Shown here one piece after another: positions 1 through 6,028 of a DNA stretch of 7,429 bases. A program made the translations under genes and the position numbers. The DNA lies in assembly GCA_025996775.1 (NCBI GenBank), contig BNTS01000136.1, positions 1-7,429 on the forward strand, read 5' to 3'. This DNA is from Bacteroidia bacterium. GTDB lineage: Bacteria; Bacteroidota; Bacteroidia; Bacteroidales; Tannerellaceae. Position 1 is the first letter of the stretch, and each line of letters begins with the position of its first letter. Below the pieces are notes generated by a model. It saw only the letters and a program-made list of their open reading frames with translations. It was not told the DNA's origin and did not search any database.

Positions 1-11
1 ACTCGTCTCAT

Positions 12-85
12 AAGCTATATTATTAATGTTAATACTCTGTTATTCTCGCAAATACAAAGTTAACTAAAATGATATAGCTTTTTTT
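12..85. repeat. Widely spaced inverted repeat with T-run, upstream of intron remnant
   Basis: AAGCTATAT at 12-20 is perfectly complementary to ATATAGCTT at 72-80, and the right arm runs into seven T residues (79-85). The 51-base spacer is AT-rich and holds no convincing gene; the only open frame from the left edge stops at 61-63 and gives about 20 unrecognisable residues. With such a long loop this is a poor classical terminator. It could be the 3' end of a transcription unit left of the window, a remnant of an element end, or chance in AT-rich DNA. I see no gene in 1-119. Confidence 0.35.
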
Positions 86-125
86 GCTATTCAACTGGAG
101 TTTCCGATTTCAAACATAGGAACTT

Positions 126-1034
126 ATGAACAATATACCGATCGATAAAAGTATCCTTGGAAAGTGGCTCAAATGTGGAGTGGTATACAACAAATGCTTA
201 TCCCCTACAGAAGAAGGCACACCGCAAGGAGGAATAATATCCCCGACATTGGCGAACATGACGCTGGATGGCTTGGAAGCATTGGTGAAAGAACATTACG
301 GAGTTAAATACCAGAAAGAGAAGAAAAGATTATATTATCCTAAAGTACACTTGGTTCGTTATGCAGACGACTTTGTCGTCACTGCAACGGACAGAGAAAC
401 ATTGGAAAATATAAAAGGGATGATAACCATATTCCTTGAAGAAAGGGGATTAAGCTTATCGGAAGAGAAAACCGTACTTACACATATAGACGATGGATTT
501 GATTTCCTGGGATTCAATGTGCGTAAATACAACGGTAAATTGTTGATTAAGCCATCCCTGAAGGGACAAAAGAAACTCACGGAGAAACTGCATGAAGTCG
601 TTTTCAGGAATAAAGCGGCAGCTCAAAACAAGTTGATAGTCAAACTCAATCCGGTACTGACCGGATGGGGAAACTATTACAGGCATGTGGTCTCAAAGAA
701 AGTTTTCTGCAAAATGGATCATATTCTTGTTCAACAACTAAGAAGATGGGCATTTAGGAGGCATCACAACAAACCAAGGGATTGGTGCATGAAAAGGTAC
801 TTCAAAACGGATGGAAACAGGCATTGGTGTTTCAAATGCCAGGCAATAGAAAGTGGAAAGAAAAAAAATTTCACACTGAAATTGCTAAGCGACATACCGA
901 TAGTCCGTCACACCAAAGTGAAGAAGGATGCCAATCCTTTCGACCCCAAATGGGACAATTACTTCGAGCAAAGACAACGACATGCTAAATTGAAAAGAAG
1001 TTACGGAAAAGTTGCCAGACCGGTTCAAATTTAG
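126..1034 (+). pseudogene. Group II intron reverse transcriptase/maturase, N-terminally truncated
   Basis: This is the C-terminal part of a group II intron-encoded protein (LtrA-like), 302 residues from the first ATG. Residues 31-45 (GTPQGGIISPTLANM) match RT block 4 and YADD at 79-82 carries the two catalytic aspartates of block 5. FLGF near 127-130 starts the block 6/7 region. Residues about 160-225, including NPVLTGWGNYYRHV and LRRWAFRRH, match the thumb/maturase domain. RT blocks 1-3, with the first catalytic Asp, are missing. The apparent start is only an internal Met of the usual ...L-M-N-N-I-P... stretch and an in-frame TAG lies at 117-119, so ATG 126 is not a genuine start. The protein ends after a WCFKC pair and DPKWDNYFEQR, with no HNH endonuclease motif. 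It may belong to a lineage lacking that domain or may be truncated there too. Reverse transcriptase activity is not expected. Confidence 0.9.
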
Positions 1035-1035
1035 T

Positions 1036-1077
1036 AACTTTGAACTTTGAACTTTGAACTTTGAACTTTGAACTTTG
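1036..1077 (+). repeat. Six tandem AACTTTG heptamers
   Basis: Six perfect head-to-tail copies of AACTTTG begin one base after the TAG stop of the intron protein and end nine bases before domain V, so they make up nearly all of the distal domain IV linker. Slipped-strand changes in copy number would alter only the linker length, because the stop codon comes first. In antisense the repeat reads through as Lys-Val-Gln-Ser-Ser-type peptide, which inflates a spurious minus-strand frame. Confidence 0.97.
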
Positions 1078-1085
1078 AATTGCCT

Positions 1086-1119
1086 GAGCCGTATGCGGTG
1101 AAAGTCTCATGTACGGTTC
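1086..1119 (+). ncRNA. Group II intron domain V
   Basis: This 34-nucleotide hairpin has the size and layout of catalytic domain V. The lower stem pairs 1086-1093 (GAGCCGTA) with 1112-1119 (TACGGTTC). The catalytic AGC triad lies at 1087-1089, a two-base bulge (TG) at 1110-1111, and a GAAA tetraloop at 1100-1103. One non-pair is seen in the upper stem, C1096 opposite T1107, where the stem is normally continuous. That could be decay or a tolerated variant. The motif fixes the intron as plus strand. Confidence 0.9.
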
Positions 1120-1121
1120 TT

Positions 1122-1156
1122 GCAGGGGAAAGCGGCAGTAATGCCGCTGACCTACT
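1122..1156 (+). ncRNA. Group II intron domain VI-like hairpin and 3' end
   Basis: Directly after domain V, AGCGGCA at 1131-1137 pairs with TGCCGCT at 1142-1148 around a GTAA loop (1138-1141). Below the stem an unpaired A at 1150 is the natural candidate for the branch-point adenosine, followed by CCTAC at 1151-1155. The spacing and composition fit domain VI, but the basal helix is poorly defined, so both the branch point and the 3' splice site (about 1155-1158) are inferred. Confidence 0.65.
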
Positions 1157-1446
1157 GAGTTATTTGACAGTATTGCACCGCAAAACGCTGAAATACGCAC
1201 GGTTGCCAAATCGTTACCCCAGTTCTTTCGAAAACCGACTAACATTCTGTTAATGCGAATATTAAAATCAAACTGTTCGTGTTCAGGTAAAAAAACAACG
1301 CCTGCATTAAAACCCGAAAAGGCTTCTTTAATCAGAATGCTTACCTTATCGGTTAGTTTTGTCTGGTCACGATTCAAATCAAATCCGGAAGCTGATGTTC
1401 TCTCCTGAACGGCGTATCCATCCACATTGGCGCGAGGTATAGTTAT
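1157..1446 (-). pseudogene. Fragment resembling an M14 zinc carboxypeptidase, truncated at both ends
   Basis: Read on the minus strand from about 1446 down to the intron boundary, the frame gives roughly 97 residues. It starts with IPRANVDGYAVQER and continues through SGFDLNRDQTKL, then FNAGVVFLPEHEQFDF. The first two stretches resemble the M14 metallocarboxypeptidase core, where a P-x-x-N-x-D-G strand precedes the substrate-binding D-L/I-N-R-D motif. The later H-E may be the region of the third zinc ligand. The N-terminal H-x-x-E zinc motif and the C-terminal catalytic Glu are absent. The fragment ends on one side at the group II intron 3' end and on the other where ECF sigma homology begins, so it is a remnant. 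The assignment rests on motif recognition only; the C-terminal half (after EHEQ) is not diagnostic. Confidence 0.5.
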
Positions 1447-1765
1447 TGACTGGATTCGCAAGGATGTCAATCAACTTATATTTGATAAATTAGTGGATAA
1501 CCAACACTATACACTTATCACTGAGTCTGGGGTAGAAGAGAAAGTTCGGATAGAACATCAACTGTCTATTGTGCATCAAACGGCTCAATCCATGCCCGAA
1601 AAGCGTTTAGAGGTCTATCGCTTACGATGGATAGAAGGTCTATCGCGCAAGGAAATCGCCTCTCGGATGGGCATCACTGTCACCACCGTTGATATCCATT
1701 TAAAGAAAGCATGCGATTACCTCAAAGAAACCATACAAGCCAACCCAAAAGGTAACGATTATTAA
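1445..1765 (+). pseudogene. C-terminal remnant of an ECF-family RNA polymerase sigma factor
   Basis: About 107 residues match the end of region 2, the linker and region 4 of a FecI/RpoE-type ECF sigma factor. They begin at IDWIRKDVNQ and include the region 4 helix-turn-helix within MPEKRLEVYRLRWIEGLSR and KEIASRMGITVTTVDIHLKK. Region 4 recognises the -35-type promoter element, whereas core binding and promoter melting need region 2, almost all of which is missing. The reading frame is open leftward to a TGA at 1406-1408, and a TTG at 1427 could serve as start, but upstream DNA reads better as the antisense M14 fragment. In Bacteroidales such sigma factors usually precede a FecR-type anti-sigma and a SusC/SusD pair, and none follows here. 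A short DNA-binding protein cannot be excluded, but a dead remnant is likelier. Confidence 0.8.
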
Positions 1766-1800
1766 GTACGACTCGCCGGGTGAATGTTCTAAAAACACTG

Positions 1801-1824
1801 AAAAGGGATATTTAACGTCCTTTT
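1801..1824. promoter_or_regulatory. Small inverted repeat overlapping the kdgK -33 region
   Basis: AAAAGG (1801-1806) pairs with CCTTTT (1819-1824) around a 12-base loop. A second imperfect inverted relation links GATATTTAAC (1807-1816) with GTTAAAAATATC (1833-1844). With only four T residues after the stem it is a weak terminator for anything upstream. Its overlap with the proposed -33 element suggests an operator, but no known regulator site is recognised. Confidence 0.3.
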
Positions 1825-1856
1825 GGTAGGGGGTTAAAAATATCTGTCTATTTTTG
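1822..1856 (+). promoter_or_regulatory. Probable promoter of the kdgK-eda-uxaC operon
   Basis: TATTTTTG at 1849-1856 is an exact match to the Bacteroidales -7 pattern TAnnTTTG. TTTG at 1822-1825 is a candidate -33 element. The 23-base spacer is longer than the usual 19-21, so the -33 call is weaker. Transcription would start near 1862, which leaves about 20 bases of leader before ATG 1883 but only a few before ATG 1868; this favours the downstream start. Confidence 0.6.
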
Positions 1857-1882
1857 TAGGAAATATAATGTTAATAGATTCC

Positions 1883-2926
1883 ATGAAAAAGAAAGTTGTA
1901 ACATTTGGGGAGATTATGCTTAGATTGGCTACACCGGAATATCTCCGCTTTAATCAGAGTAATGTTCTTACCGCTACATTTGGCGGAGGTGAAGCGAATG
2001 TGGCTGTTTCATTGGCCAACTATGGGTTGGATACGGAGTTTGTAACCCGACTGCCGAAGAATGATATTGCACGTGCTTGCGTACAGGATTTGCATAAGTA
2101 TGGTGTGGGAACGGAACATATAGTATATGGTGGAGAGCGCCTTGGAATTTATTTTCTGGAGACCGGCGCTGTGGCTCGGGCCAGTAAGGTGATTTACGAC
2201 CGCGCTCATTCTTCCGTTTCCGAAATTAAACCCGGAATGGTGAATTGGGATGAGGTGTTTAAAAATGCCGGCTGGTTTCATTGGACGGGTATCACTCCGG
2301 CCATTTCTCAAGGAGCTGCAGATGCTTGTCTGGAAGCTATTGAAGCCGCAAATCGTTTGGGCGTAACGGTGTCGTGCGACCTGAATTACCGCAAAAATCT
2401 TTGGAAGTATGGCAAGACTGCCTCGGAGATTATGCCGAAGCTGACGGCCGGTTGCGACGTGATACTGGGTAATGAGGAAGATGCAGAGAAGGTTTTCGGT
2501 ATCAAACCGCAGGGGTTCGACGTAGAGCATACCGGAGGCGAGGTGGATGCCGCCGCCTTTGAATCGGTTTGCACGCAGTTGATGGCTCGATTCCCGCGCG
2601 CCAAGAAAGTGATTATCACTTTGCGCGGCTCTATCAATGCGAATCACAACACGTGGGGAGGCGTATTATATGCCGATGGCAAACTGTACGAGTCTCGCCG
2701 CTACGATATTACACATATTGTGGACAGGGTCGGAGGGGGCGACTCCTTTATGGGTGGCCTGATATACGGTCTGTTAACTTATACGGGCGACGATCAGAAA
2801 GCACTCGACTTTGCAGTAGCCGCTTCGTGCCTGAAACATACCATCTATGGCGATTTCAATCAGGTAACGGTGGACGAAGTAGAAAAACTCATGGGAGGCG
2901 ATGCCTCGGGAAGGGTAAACAGATAA
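1883..2926 (+). CDS. kdgK: 2-dehydro-3-deoxygluconokinase (KDG kinase), PfkB family
   Basis: Cytosolic kinase that converts 2-keto-3-deoxygluconate plus ATP to the 6-phosphate (KDPG), the penultimate step of hexuronate breakdown. The 347-residue protein shows the PfkB/ribokinase layout. There is a glycine-rich N-terminal signature with [15 protein letters not shown] (about 34-48). The C-terminal signature DRVGGGDSF (about 281-289) places the catalytic base at Asp287; the common form is D-T-x-G-A-G-D. I chose ATG 1883 ([10 protein letters not shown]) over ATG 1868, five codons upstream, because the KDG kinase family starts like this and the proposed transcription start leaves almost no leader for 1868. 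The stop TAA shares its last A with the eda ATG (TAATG), so translation is probably coupled. Another PfkB sugar kinase is possible from the fold alone, but the eda and uxaC neighbours make KDG the likely substrate. Confidence 0.92.
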   Translation: MKKKVVTFGEIMLRLATPEYLRFNQSNVLTATFGGGEANVAVSLANYGLDTEFVTRLPKNDIARACVQDLHKYGVGTEHIVYGGERLGIYFLETGAVARASKVIYDRAHSSVSEIKPGMVNWDEVFKNAGWFHWTGITPAISQGAADACLEAIEAANRLGVTVSCDLNYRKNLWKYGKTASEIMPKLTAGCDVILGNEEDAEKVFGIKPQGFDVEHTGGEVDAAAFESVCTQLMARFPRAKKVIITLRGSINANHNTWGGVLYADGKLYESRRYDITHIVDRVGGGDSFMGGLIYGLLTYTGDDQKALDFAVAASCLKHTIYGDFNQVTVDEVEKLMGGDASGRVNR

Positions 2927-3600
2927 TGGCAAGATTCAATAAGATACAAGTGCTGACTGCAATGGTGGAGACCGGGATGGTTCCGGTTTACTACGATAAG
3001 AATGCAGAAACAGCGAAGCAGGTGGTGAAAGCCTGTTATGAGGGAGGCGTTCGCGCCTTCGAGTTTACCAACCGTGGTGACTTTGCGCAGGAAGTATTCG
3101 GCGAGTTGTCGAAATTTGTTGCCAAGGAATGCCCGGAACTGATTCTGGGGATTGGCTCTATTGTGGATGCTCCAACGGCAGCGCTTTATATTCAGTTGGG
3201 CGCCAACTTTGTGGTTGGTCCGTTGTTCAATCCTGAAGTGGCCGGGGTTTGCAACCGTCGGCTGGTTCCGTACACACCCGGATGCGGTTCGGTATCCGAG
3301 ATTGGCTTTGCTCAAGAAGCTGGCTGCGACCTTTGCAAGATATTCCCGGCAGGCAATGTAGGAGGTCCTTCCTTCGTGAGCAATATCAAAGCCCCGATGC
3401 CTTGGTCGCTGATTATGGCAACCGGAGCCGTGGAACCTACGGAAGATAACCTTTCGGCCTGGTTTAAAGCAGGAGTAACCTGTGTAGGAATGGGTTCCAA
3501 ACTCTTCCCCAAGGAGTTGATTGCCACCGGCGAATGGTCGGCTATCTCCGGCTTGTGTAAAGACGCATTAGCTATTATACGTAAATACAAAAAGGAATGA
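2926..3600 (+). CDS. eda: KDPG aldolase (2-dehydro-3-deoxyphosphogluconate / 4-hydroxy-2-oxoglutarate aldolase)
   Basis: Class I aldolase that splits KDPG into pyruvate and glyceraldehyde-3-phosphate, feeding central glycolysis. The 224-residue protein has the single-domain TIM-barrel layout of the Eda family. Lys138 in [13 protein letters not shown] is the expected Schiff-base lysine, matching the K-F-F-P-A-E region of E. coli Eda. Glu46 in AFEFTNRG corresponds to the catalytic glutamate of the E-x-T motif. [14 protein letters not shown] and VPYTPGC form the usual central barrel strands, and [12 protein letters not shown] the phosphate-binding C-terminal strand. The ATG overlaps the kdgK stop. 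A longer open frame begins at 2569, but its first 119 codons run out of frame through kdgK and are an artefact. The 3' end overlaps uxaC by ATGA (3597-3600). Confidence 0.94.
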   Translation: MARFNKIQVLTAMVETGMVPVYYDKNAETAKQVVKACYEGGVRAFEFTNRGDFAQEVFGELSKFVAKECPELILGIGSIVDAPTAALYIQLGANFVVGPLFNPEVAGVCNRRLVPYTPGCGSVSEIGFAQEAGCDLCKIFPAGNVGGPSFVSNIKAPMPWSLIMATGAVEPTEDNLSAWFKAGVTCVGMGSKLFPKELIATGEWSAISGLCKDALAIIRKYKKE

Positions 3601-5000
3601 AACCATTTCCGGATGACAACTTCCTGTTGCAAACGCGTACGGCTATAGAGCTATACAATAAGCATGCCGCAGGGTTGCCGGTTATAGATTATCATTGCCA
3701 CCTGAATCCGCAGATGATAGCCGAAAACCACCAGTTTGAAGACCTTGCAGAGGCTTGGTTGGGAGGCGACCATTATAAATGGCGGGCTATGCGTGCCAAT
3801 GGTGTGTCTGAAGACTATATCACAGGCGATAAACCGGCTTACGAGAAATTTGAGAAATGGGCGGAAACGATGCCTTACACCATGCGCAATCCGCTTTACC
3901 ACTGGACGCATCTGGAGTTGAGCCGCATTTTTGGTGTTGACAAGGTGCTTAATCCATCTACCGCCCGCGAGATATACGACGAATGTACCGAAAAACTGCG
4001 TACGCCCGAATTCCGCGCCCGTGGCATTATGCAGAAGATGAAGGTAGAGGTAGTTTGTACCACCGACGACCCTGTTGATACGCTGTCATGGCATAAATCT
4101 ATACAAGATAGCGGATTCCCGGTGAAAGTACTCCCAACCTGGCGTCCTGACAAAGCTTCGGCTATTGAAGACCCGGTAGCCTTTAATGTGTACCTGGCCG
4201 GATTGGAAGAAGTGGCTGATATCTCAATCTCTTCCGTAGACCTCTTGCTGGATGCTCTCCAACGGAGACACGACTTCTTTGCGTCGGCAGGCTGCGTTGT
4301 ATCAGACCATGGGCTGGAAACTTTCTACGCCACACCTTACACCGATGCGGAAATACGAGCCATCTTCCTGAAAGTACGCGCTGGAAAGACGGCAGATCAA
4401 GAAGAAATCCTTAAGTTCCGCTCAGCTATGTTGTATGAAGGCGGCCTGATGGATGCACGTTCAAACTGGGTACAGCAGTTCCATATCGGCGCTATACGCA
4501 ATAACAATACGATAATGTACGAGAAGCTGGGACCCGATACCGGTTTCGACGCCATCCACGATCACAACTTCGTGGCGCCGATGAATCGCCTGCTCGATAG
4601 GCTGAACAGCAAGGGACTGCTGGCAAAGACCATTCTTTACAACCTGAATCCGCGTGATAACGAGTTGATGGTGACGAATGCCTACAATTTCAATGACGGA
4701 ACGGTGCCCGGAAAGATGCAGTATGGCTCCGCGTGGTGGTTCCTCGATCAGTTGAAGGGAATGGAAAACCAAATCAACGCCTTGTCTGCCCTGGGCTTGC
4801 TCAGCCGGTCTGTAGGCATGTTGACCGATTCACGCAGTTTCCTTTCATATCCAAGGCACGAGTATTTCCGTCGCATCCTATGCAATATAATAGGCAACGA
4901 CGTGGAGAACGGCGAACTCCCCGCCTCCGAACTCCCCTTCATAGGCCAAATGGTAGAAAACATCAGCTACTACAACGCCAAACACTATTTCGGTTGGTAA
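3597..5000 (+). CDS. uxaC: Uronate isomerase (glucuronate/galacturonate isomerase)
   Basis: Cytosolic isomerase that opens hexuronate catabolism by converting D-glucuronate to D-fructuronate, or D-galacturonate to D-tagaturonate. The 467 residues match the usual family length of about 470. It belongs to the amidohydrolase superfamily; the metal-binding H-x-H pair is HCH at 33-35 within [10 protein letters not shown]. Other family stretches are [31 protein letters not shown] and, near the end, [19 protein letters not shown]. Its ATG overlaps the eda TGA as ATGA, and AAAGGA at 3591-3596 abuts the start with no spacer, so it is poorly placed as a Shine-Dalgarno. Re-initiation from eda is likely. 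The fructuronate reductase and mannonate dehydratase (or altronate enzymes) that link its product to KdgK are not here and must lie elsewhere. Confidence 0.97.
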   Translation: MKPFPDDNFLLQTRTAIELYNKHAAGLPVIDYHCHLNPQMIAENHQFEDLAEAWLGGDHYKWRAMRANGVSEDYITGDKPAYEKFEKWAETMPYTMRNPLYHWTHLELSRIFGVDKVLNPSTAREIYDECTEKLRTPEFRARGIMQKMKVEVVCTTDDPVDTLSWHKSIQDSGFPVKVLPTWRPDKASAIEDPVAFNVYLAGLEEVADISISSVDLLLDALQRRHDFFASAGCVVSDHGLETFYATPYTDAEIRAIFLKVRAGKTADQEEILKFRSAMLYEGGLMDARSNWVQQFHIGAIRNNNTIMYEKLGPDTGFDAIHDHNFVAPMNRLLDRLNSKGLLAKTILYNLNPRDNELMVTNAYNFNDGTVPGKMQYGSAWWFLDQLKGMENQINALSALGLLSRSVGMLTDSRSFLSYPRHEYFRRILCNIIGNDVENGELPASELPFIGQMVENISYYNAKHYFGW

Positions 5001-5028
5001 AGCGTGTCACGTCTCTACAACCGTTTTT
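4991..5028 (+). terminator. Intrinsic terminator of the uxaC operon, overlapping the stop codon
   Basis: CGGTTG at 4991-4996 pairs with CAACCG at 5018-5023. The stem continues, after a bulged G4997, through TAAAG (4998-5002) against CTCTA (5013-5017) with one mismatch (A5000/C5015), and then a 10-base loop. TTTTT follows at 5024-5028. The left arm contains the last codons and TAA stop of uxaC. On the minus strand the hairpin is not followed by a T-run, so it is predicted to act only on the plus-strand operon. Confidence 0.7.
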
Positions 5029-5032
5029 ATTA

Positions 5033-5506
5033 TCATAGGTATTTGCGCCAATAGAGGTGGGATGGTTCGGTTTCGTGGAAACCGAGGCTGCTGTATAGAT
5101 TTTGGGCGGTGGTGTTGTCTTCACGCACTTCCAGGGTGACACGGCTGGCTCCCCTTTTTTCAGCTTCGGCAATGATGCCGTTCATCAAGAGGCGTCCGAT
5201 ACCCTTGCCCCGGTATTCAGGGCGAACGATTACATCGTGGATGTTTACCATCGGCTTGGCGGTAAAGGTGGAGAAGTTTTCAAAGGCTATCAATAAACCG
5301 GCATACTCGCCGTCAGCCTCTGCCAGCAGTACGATGGATGAATACTCCTGCAACCCCGCTACCAAGCGGTTTTGTTCTAACTTCGAGAGCGGAGTGCCTC
5401 CCCCCATTTCATCGTGGATATATACATCTATCAATGTAGCGATAGCCTGCAAGTGTTCCGGGTTAGAAAAATTACAGGTGGTTAGATTTGTTTCAACTAT
5501 TGCCAT
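5033..5506 (-). CDS. GNAT-family N-acetyltransferase
   Basis: A 157-residue single-domain acetyltransferase, expected to transfer acetyl from acetyl-CoA to an amine of unknown substrate. Motif A, VRPEYRGKGIGRLLM (94-108), has the R-G-x-G-I-G pyrophosphate-binding loop. Motif B, NTTAQNLYSSLGF (131-143), has the Asn/Tyr pair typical of the family. Length and layout resemble small stand-alone GNATs such as aminoglycoside-type or RimI-like enzymes, but nothing identifies the substrate. There is no signal peptide, so it should be cytosolic. It is monocistronic as far as seen, divergent from rplS, and converges on uxaC with 32 bases between stop codons. ATG 5506 is chosen because it leaves a short leader after the minus-strand promoter. 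Confidence 0.9.
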   Translation of the reverse strand: MAIVETNLTTCNFSNPEHLQAIATLIDVYIHDEMGGGTPLSKLEQNRLVAGLQEYSSIVLLAEADGEYAGLLIAFENFSTFTAKPMVNIHDVIVRPEYRGKGIGRLLMNGIIAEAEKRGASRVTLEVREDNTTAQNLYSSLGFHETEPSHLYWRKYL

Positions 5507-5535
5507 TCTTTTTAAGTCTATCTTTTTGATTGATG

Positions 5536-5543
5536 CAAAAATA
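5536..5543 (-). promoter_or_regulatory. Probable -7 element for the GNAT gene
   Basis: Read on the minus strand this is TATTTTTG, an exact TAnnTTTG match and the same octamer as at kdgK. The start would fall near 5530, giving a leader of about 23 bases. No good TTTG -33 element is visible 19-21 bases upstream, so the promoter may be weak. Confidence 0.5.
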
Positions 5544-5562
5544 CAATTATTTTCGGTATTCG

Positions 5563-5594
5563 TTTGCGTATCCGGTAAAACTTTCGTTACTTTG
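5563..5594 (+). promoter_or_regulatory. Probable promoter of rplS
   Basis: TTTG at 5563-5566 and TTACTTTG at 5587-5594 are separated by 20 bases, the ideal Bacteroidales -33/-7 spacing. The -7 box matches TAnnTTTG at all but its second base. The start would be near 5600, leaving an 80-base leader. The spacing is the best of any promoter in the window, as expected for a ribosomal protein gene. Confidence 0.7.
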
Positions 5595-5615
5595 CATCCG
5601 CTTTACGTAATCTCT

Positions 5616-5654
5616 GGCGGAAACGTTATCCGTGTATATTGCGTTTCGTTTTTT
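5616..5654 (+). promoter_or_regulatory. Candidate attenuator in the rplS leader
   Basis: CG-G-AAACG at 5618-5625 pairs with CGTTTCG at 5642-5648 (seven pairs, bulged G5620, 16-base loop). Six T residues at 5649-5654 follow at once, the form of an intrinsic terminator inside the leader. A competing hairpin pairs CGGA at 5618-5621 with TCCG at 5629-5632 and cannot coexist with it, because both use 5618-5621. Mutually exclusive folds upstream of a ribosomal protein gene suggest autogenous or ribosome-state control. No published L19 leader motif is recognised and the stem is modest, so this is a prediction from base pairing. Confidence 0.45.
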
Positions 5655-5680
5655 AATAATAAATAAAAAGCTATAAAACA

Positions 5681-6028
5681 ATGGATTTAATTAAAATTGC
5701 AGAAGAAGCGTTTGCTACGAAAAAAGAGCATCCTGCATTCAAAAGTGGAGACACGATTACAATTGCCTACAAGATTAGGGAAGGAAACAAAGAACGTATC
5801 CAGAACTATAGAGGCGTAGTTATTCGTATCTCAGGATGTGGAGACAAGAAACGTTTCACCGTTCGCAAAATGTCTGAAAACGTTGGCGTGGAAAGAATCT
5901 TTCCTTTGGAATCGCCTTTCATCGAGAGCATTACTGTAAATAAGGTAGGTAAAGTACGTAGAGCCAAATTGTACTACCTGCGTAAACTTACCGGCAAGAA
6001 AGCCAGAATTAAAGAAAAGAGAGTTTAA
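5681..6028 (+). CDS. rplS: 50S ribosomal protein L19
   Basis: Structural protein of the large ribosomal subunit, near the 30S-50S interface. The 115-residue length matches L19. Conserved blocks in order are [13 protein letters not shown] (about 20-32), [14 protein letters not shown] (about 35-48), [20 protein letters not shown] (about 59-78) and [20 protein letters not shown] near the C-terminus. In many bacteria rplS sits in an rpsP-rimM-trmD-rplS operon; here it follows a divergent GNAT gene and has its own promoter, so that operon is broken up. Its TAA shares an A with the next ATG (TAATG), coupling it to the DUF5606-type gene. Confidence 0.98.
   Translation: MDLIKIAEEAFATKKEHPAFKSGDTITIAYKIREGNKERIQNYRGVVIRISGCGDKKRFTVRKMSENVGVERIFPLESPFIESITVNKVGKVRRAKLYYLRKLTGKKARIKEKRV

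Larger units (their letters stand above)
120..1156 (+). mobile_element. 5'-truncated group II intron remnant
   Basis: The segment has the order expected at the 3' end of a bacterial group II intron: intron-encoded reverse transcriptase in domain IV, then domain V, then a domain VI hairpin. The 5' ribozyme domains (I-III), the GTGYG-type 5' end and the N-terminal third of the protein are absent. Homology to intron proteins begins abruptly around 120, just after an in-frame TAG at 117-119. The copy therefore cannot self-splice or encode a full maturase. Truncation at the 5' end is typical of incomplete retrohoming by target-primed reverse transcription, though later deletion would look the same. 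The 3' end is estimated at 1155-1158 from the ...CTAC/T context, since the exact splice site needs comparison with an intact copy. Confidence 0.85.

Noticed and set aside
55..62. Minus-strand promoter near the left edge
   Set aside because: TAACTTTG on the minus strand fits the -7 pattern, but there is no TTTG 19-21 bases upstream and too little sequence to the left to see a gene, so it is not annotated.
1..63. C-terminal end of an upstream gene
   Set aside because: A frame is open from the edge to TAA 61-63 but yields about 20 residues with no recognisable similarity.
126..128. Genuine start codon for the intron protein
   Set aside because: The Met is an internal residue of the conserved RT sequence and the N-terminal RT blocks are missing; the ATG is a by-product of truncation.
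1036..1077. CRISPR-like array
   Set aside because: Seven-base units with no spacers; a simple tandem repeat.
985..1470. 161-codon minus-strand frame read as one gene
   Set aside because: It crosses the intron 3' end, the heptamer repeat (giving a repetitive Ser-Lys-Phe-Lys-Val peptide) and the end of the reverse transcriptase gene in antisense. Only the part from about 1157 to 1446 has protein-family signal.
2009..2647. 212-codon minus-strand frame inside kdgK
   Set aside because: Antisense shadow of a clear PfkB kinase, with no recognisable motif.
2569..2925. N-terminal extension of eda inside kdgK
   Set aside because: The frame is open by chance in the +1 shadow of kdgK; the residues have no family similarity, and eda homology starts exactly at ATG 2926.
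5109..5666. 185-codon plus-strand frame through the GNAT gene and the rplS leader
   Set aside because: It is antisense to a well-supported GNAT gene and runs through the promoters; its composition is unlike a real protein.
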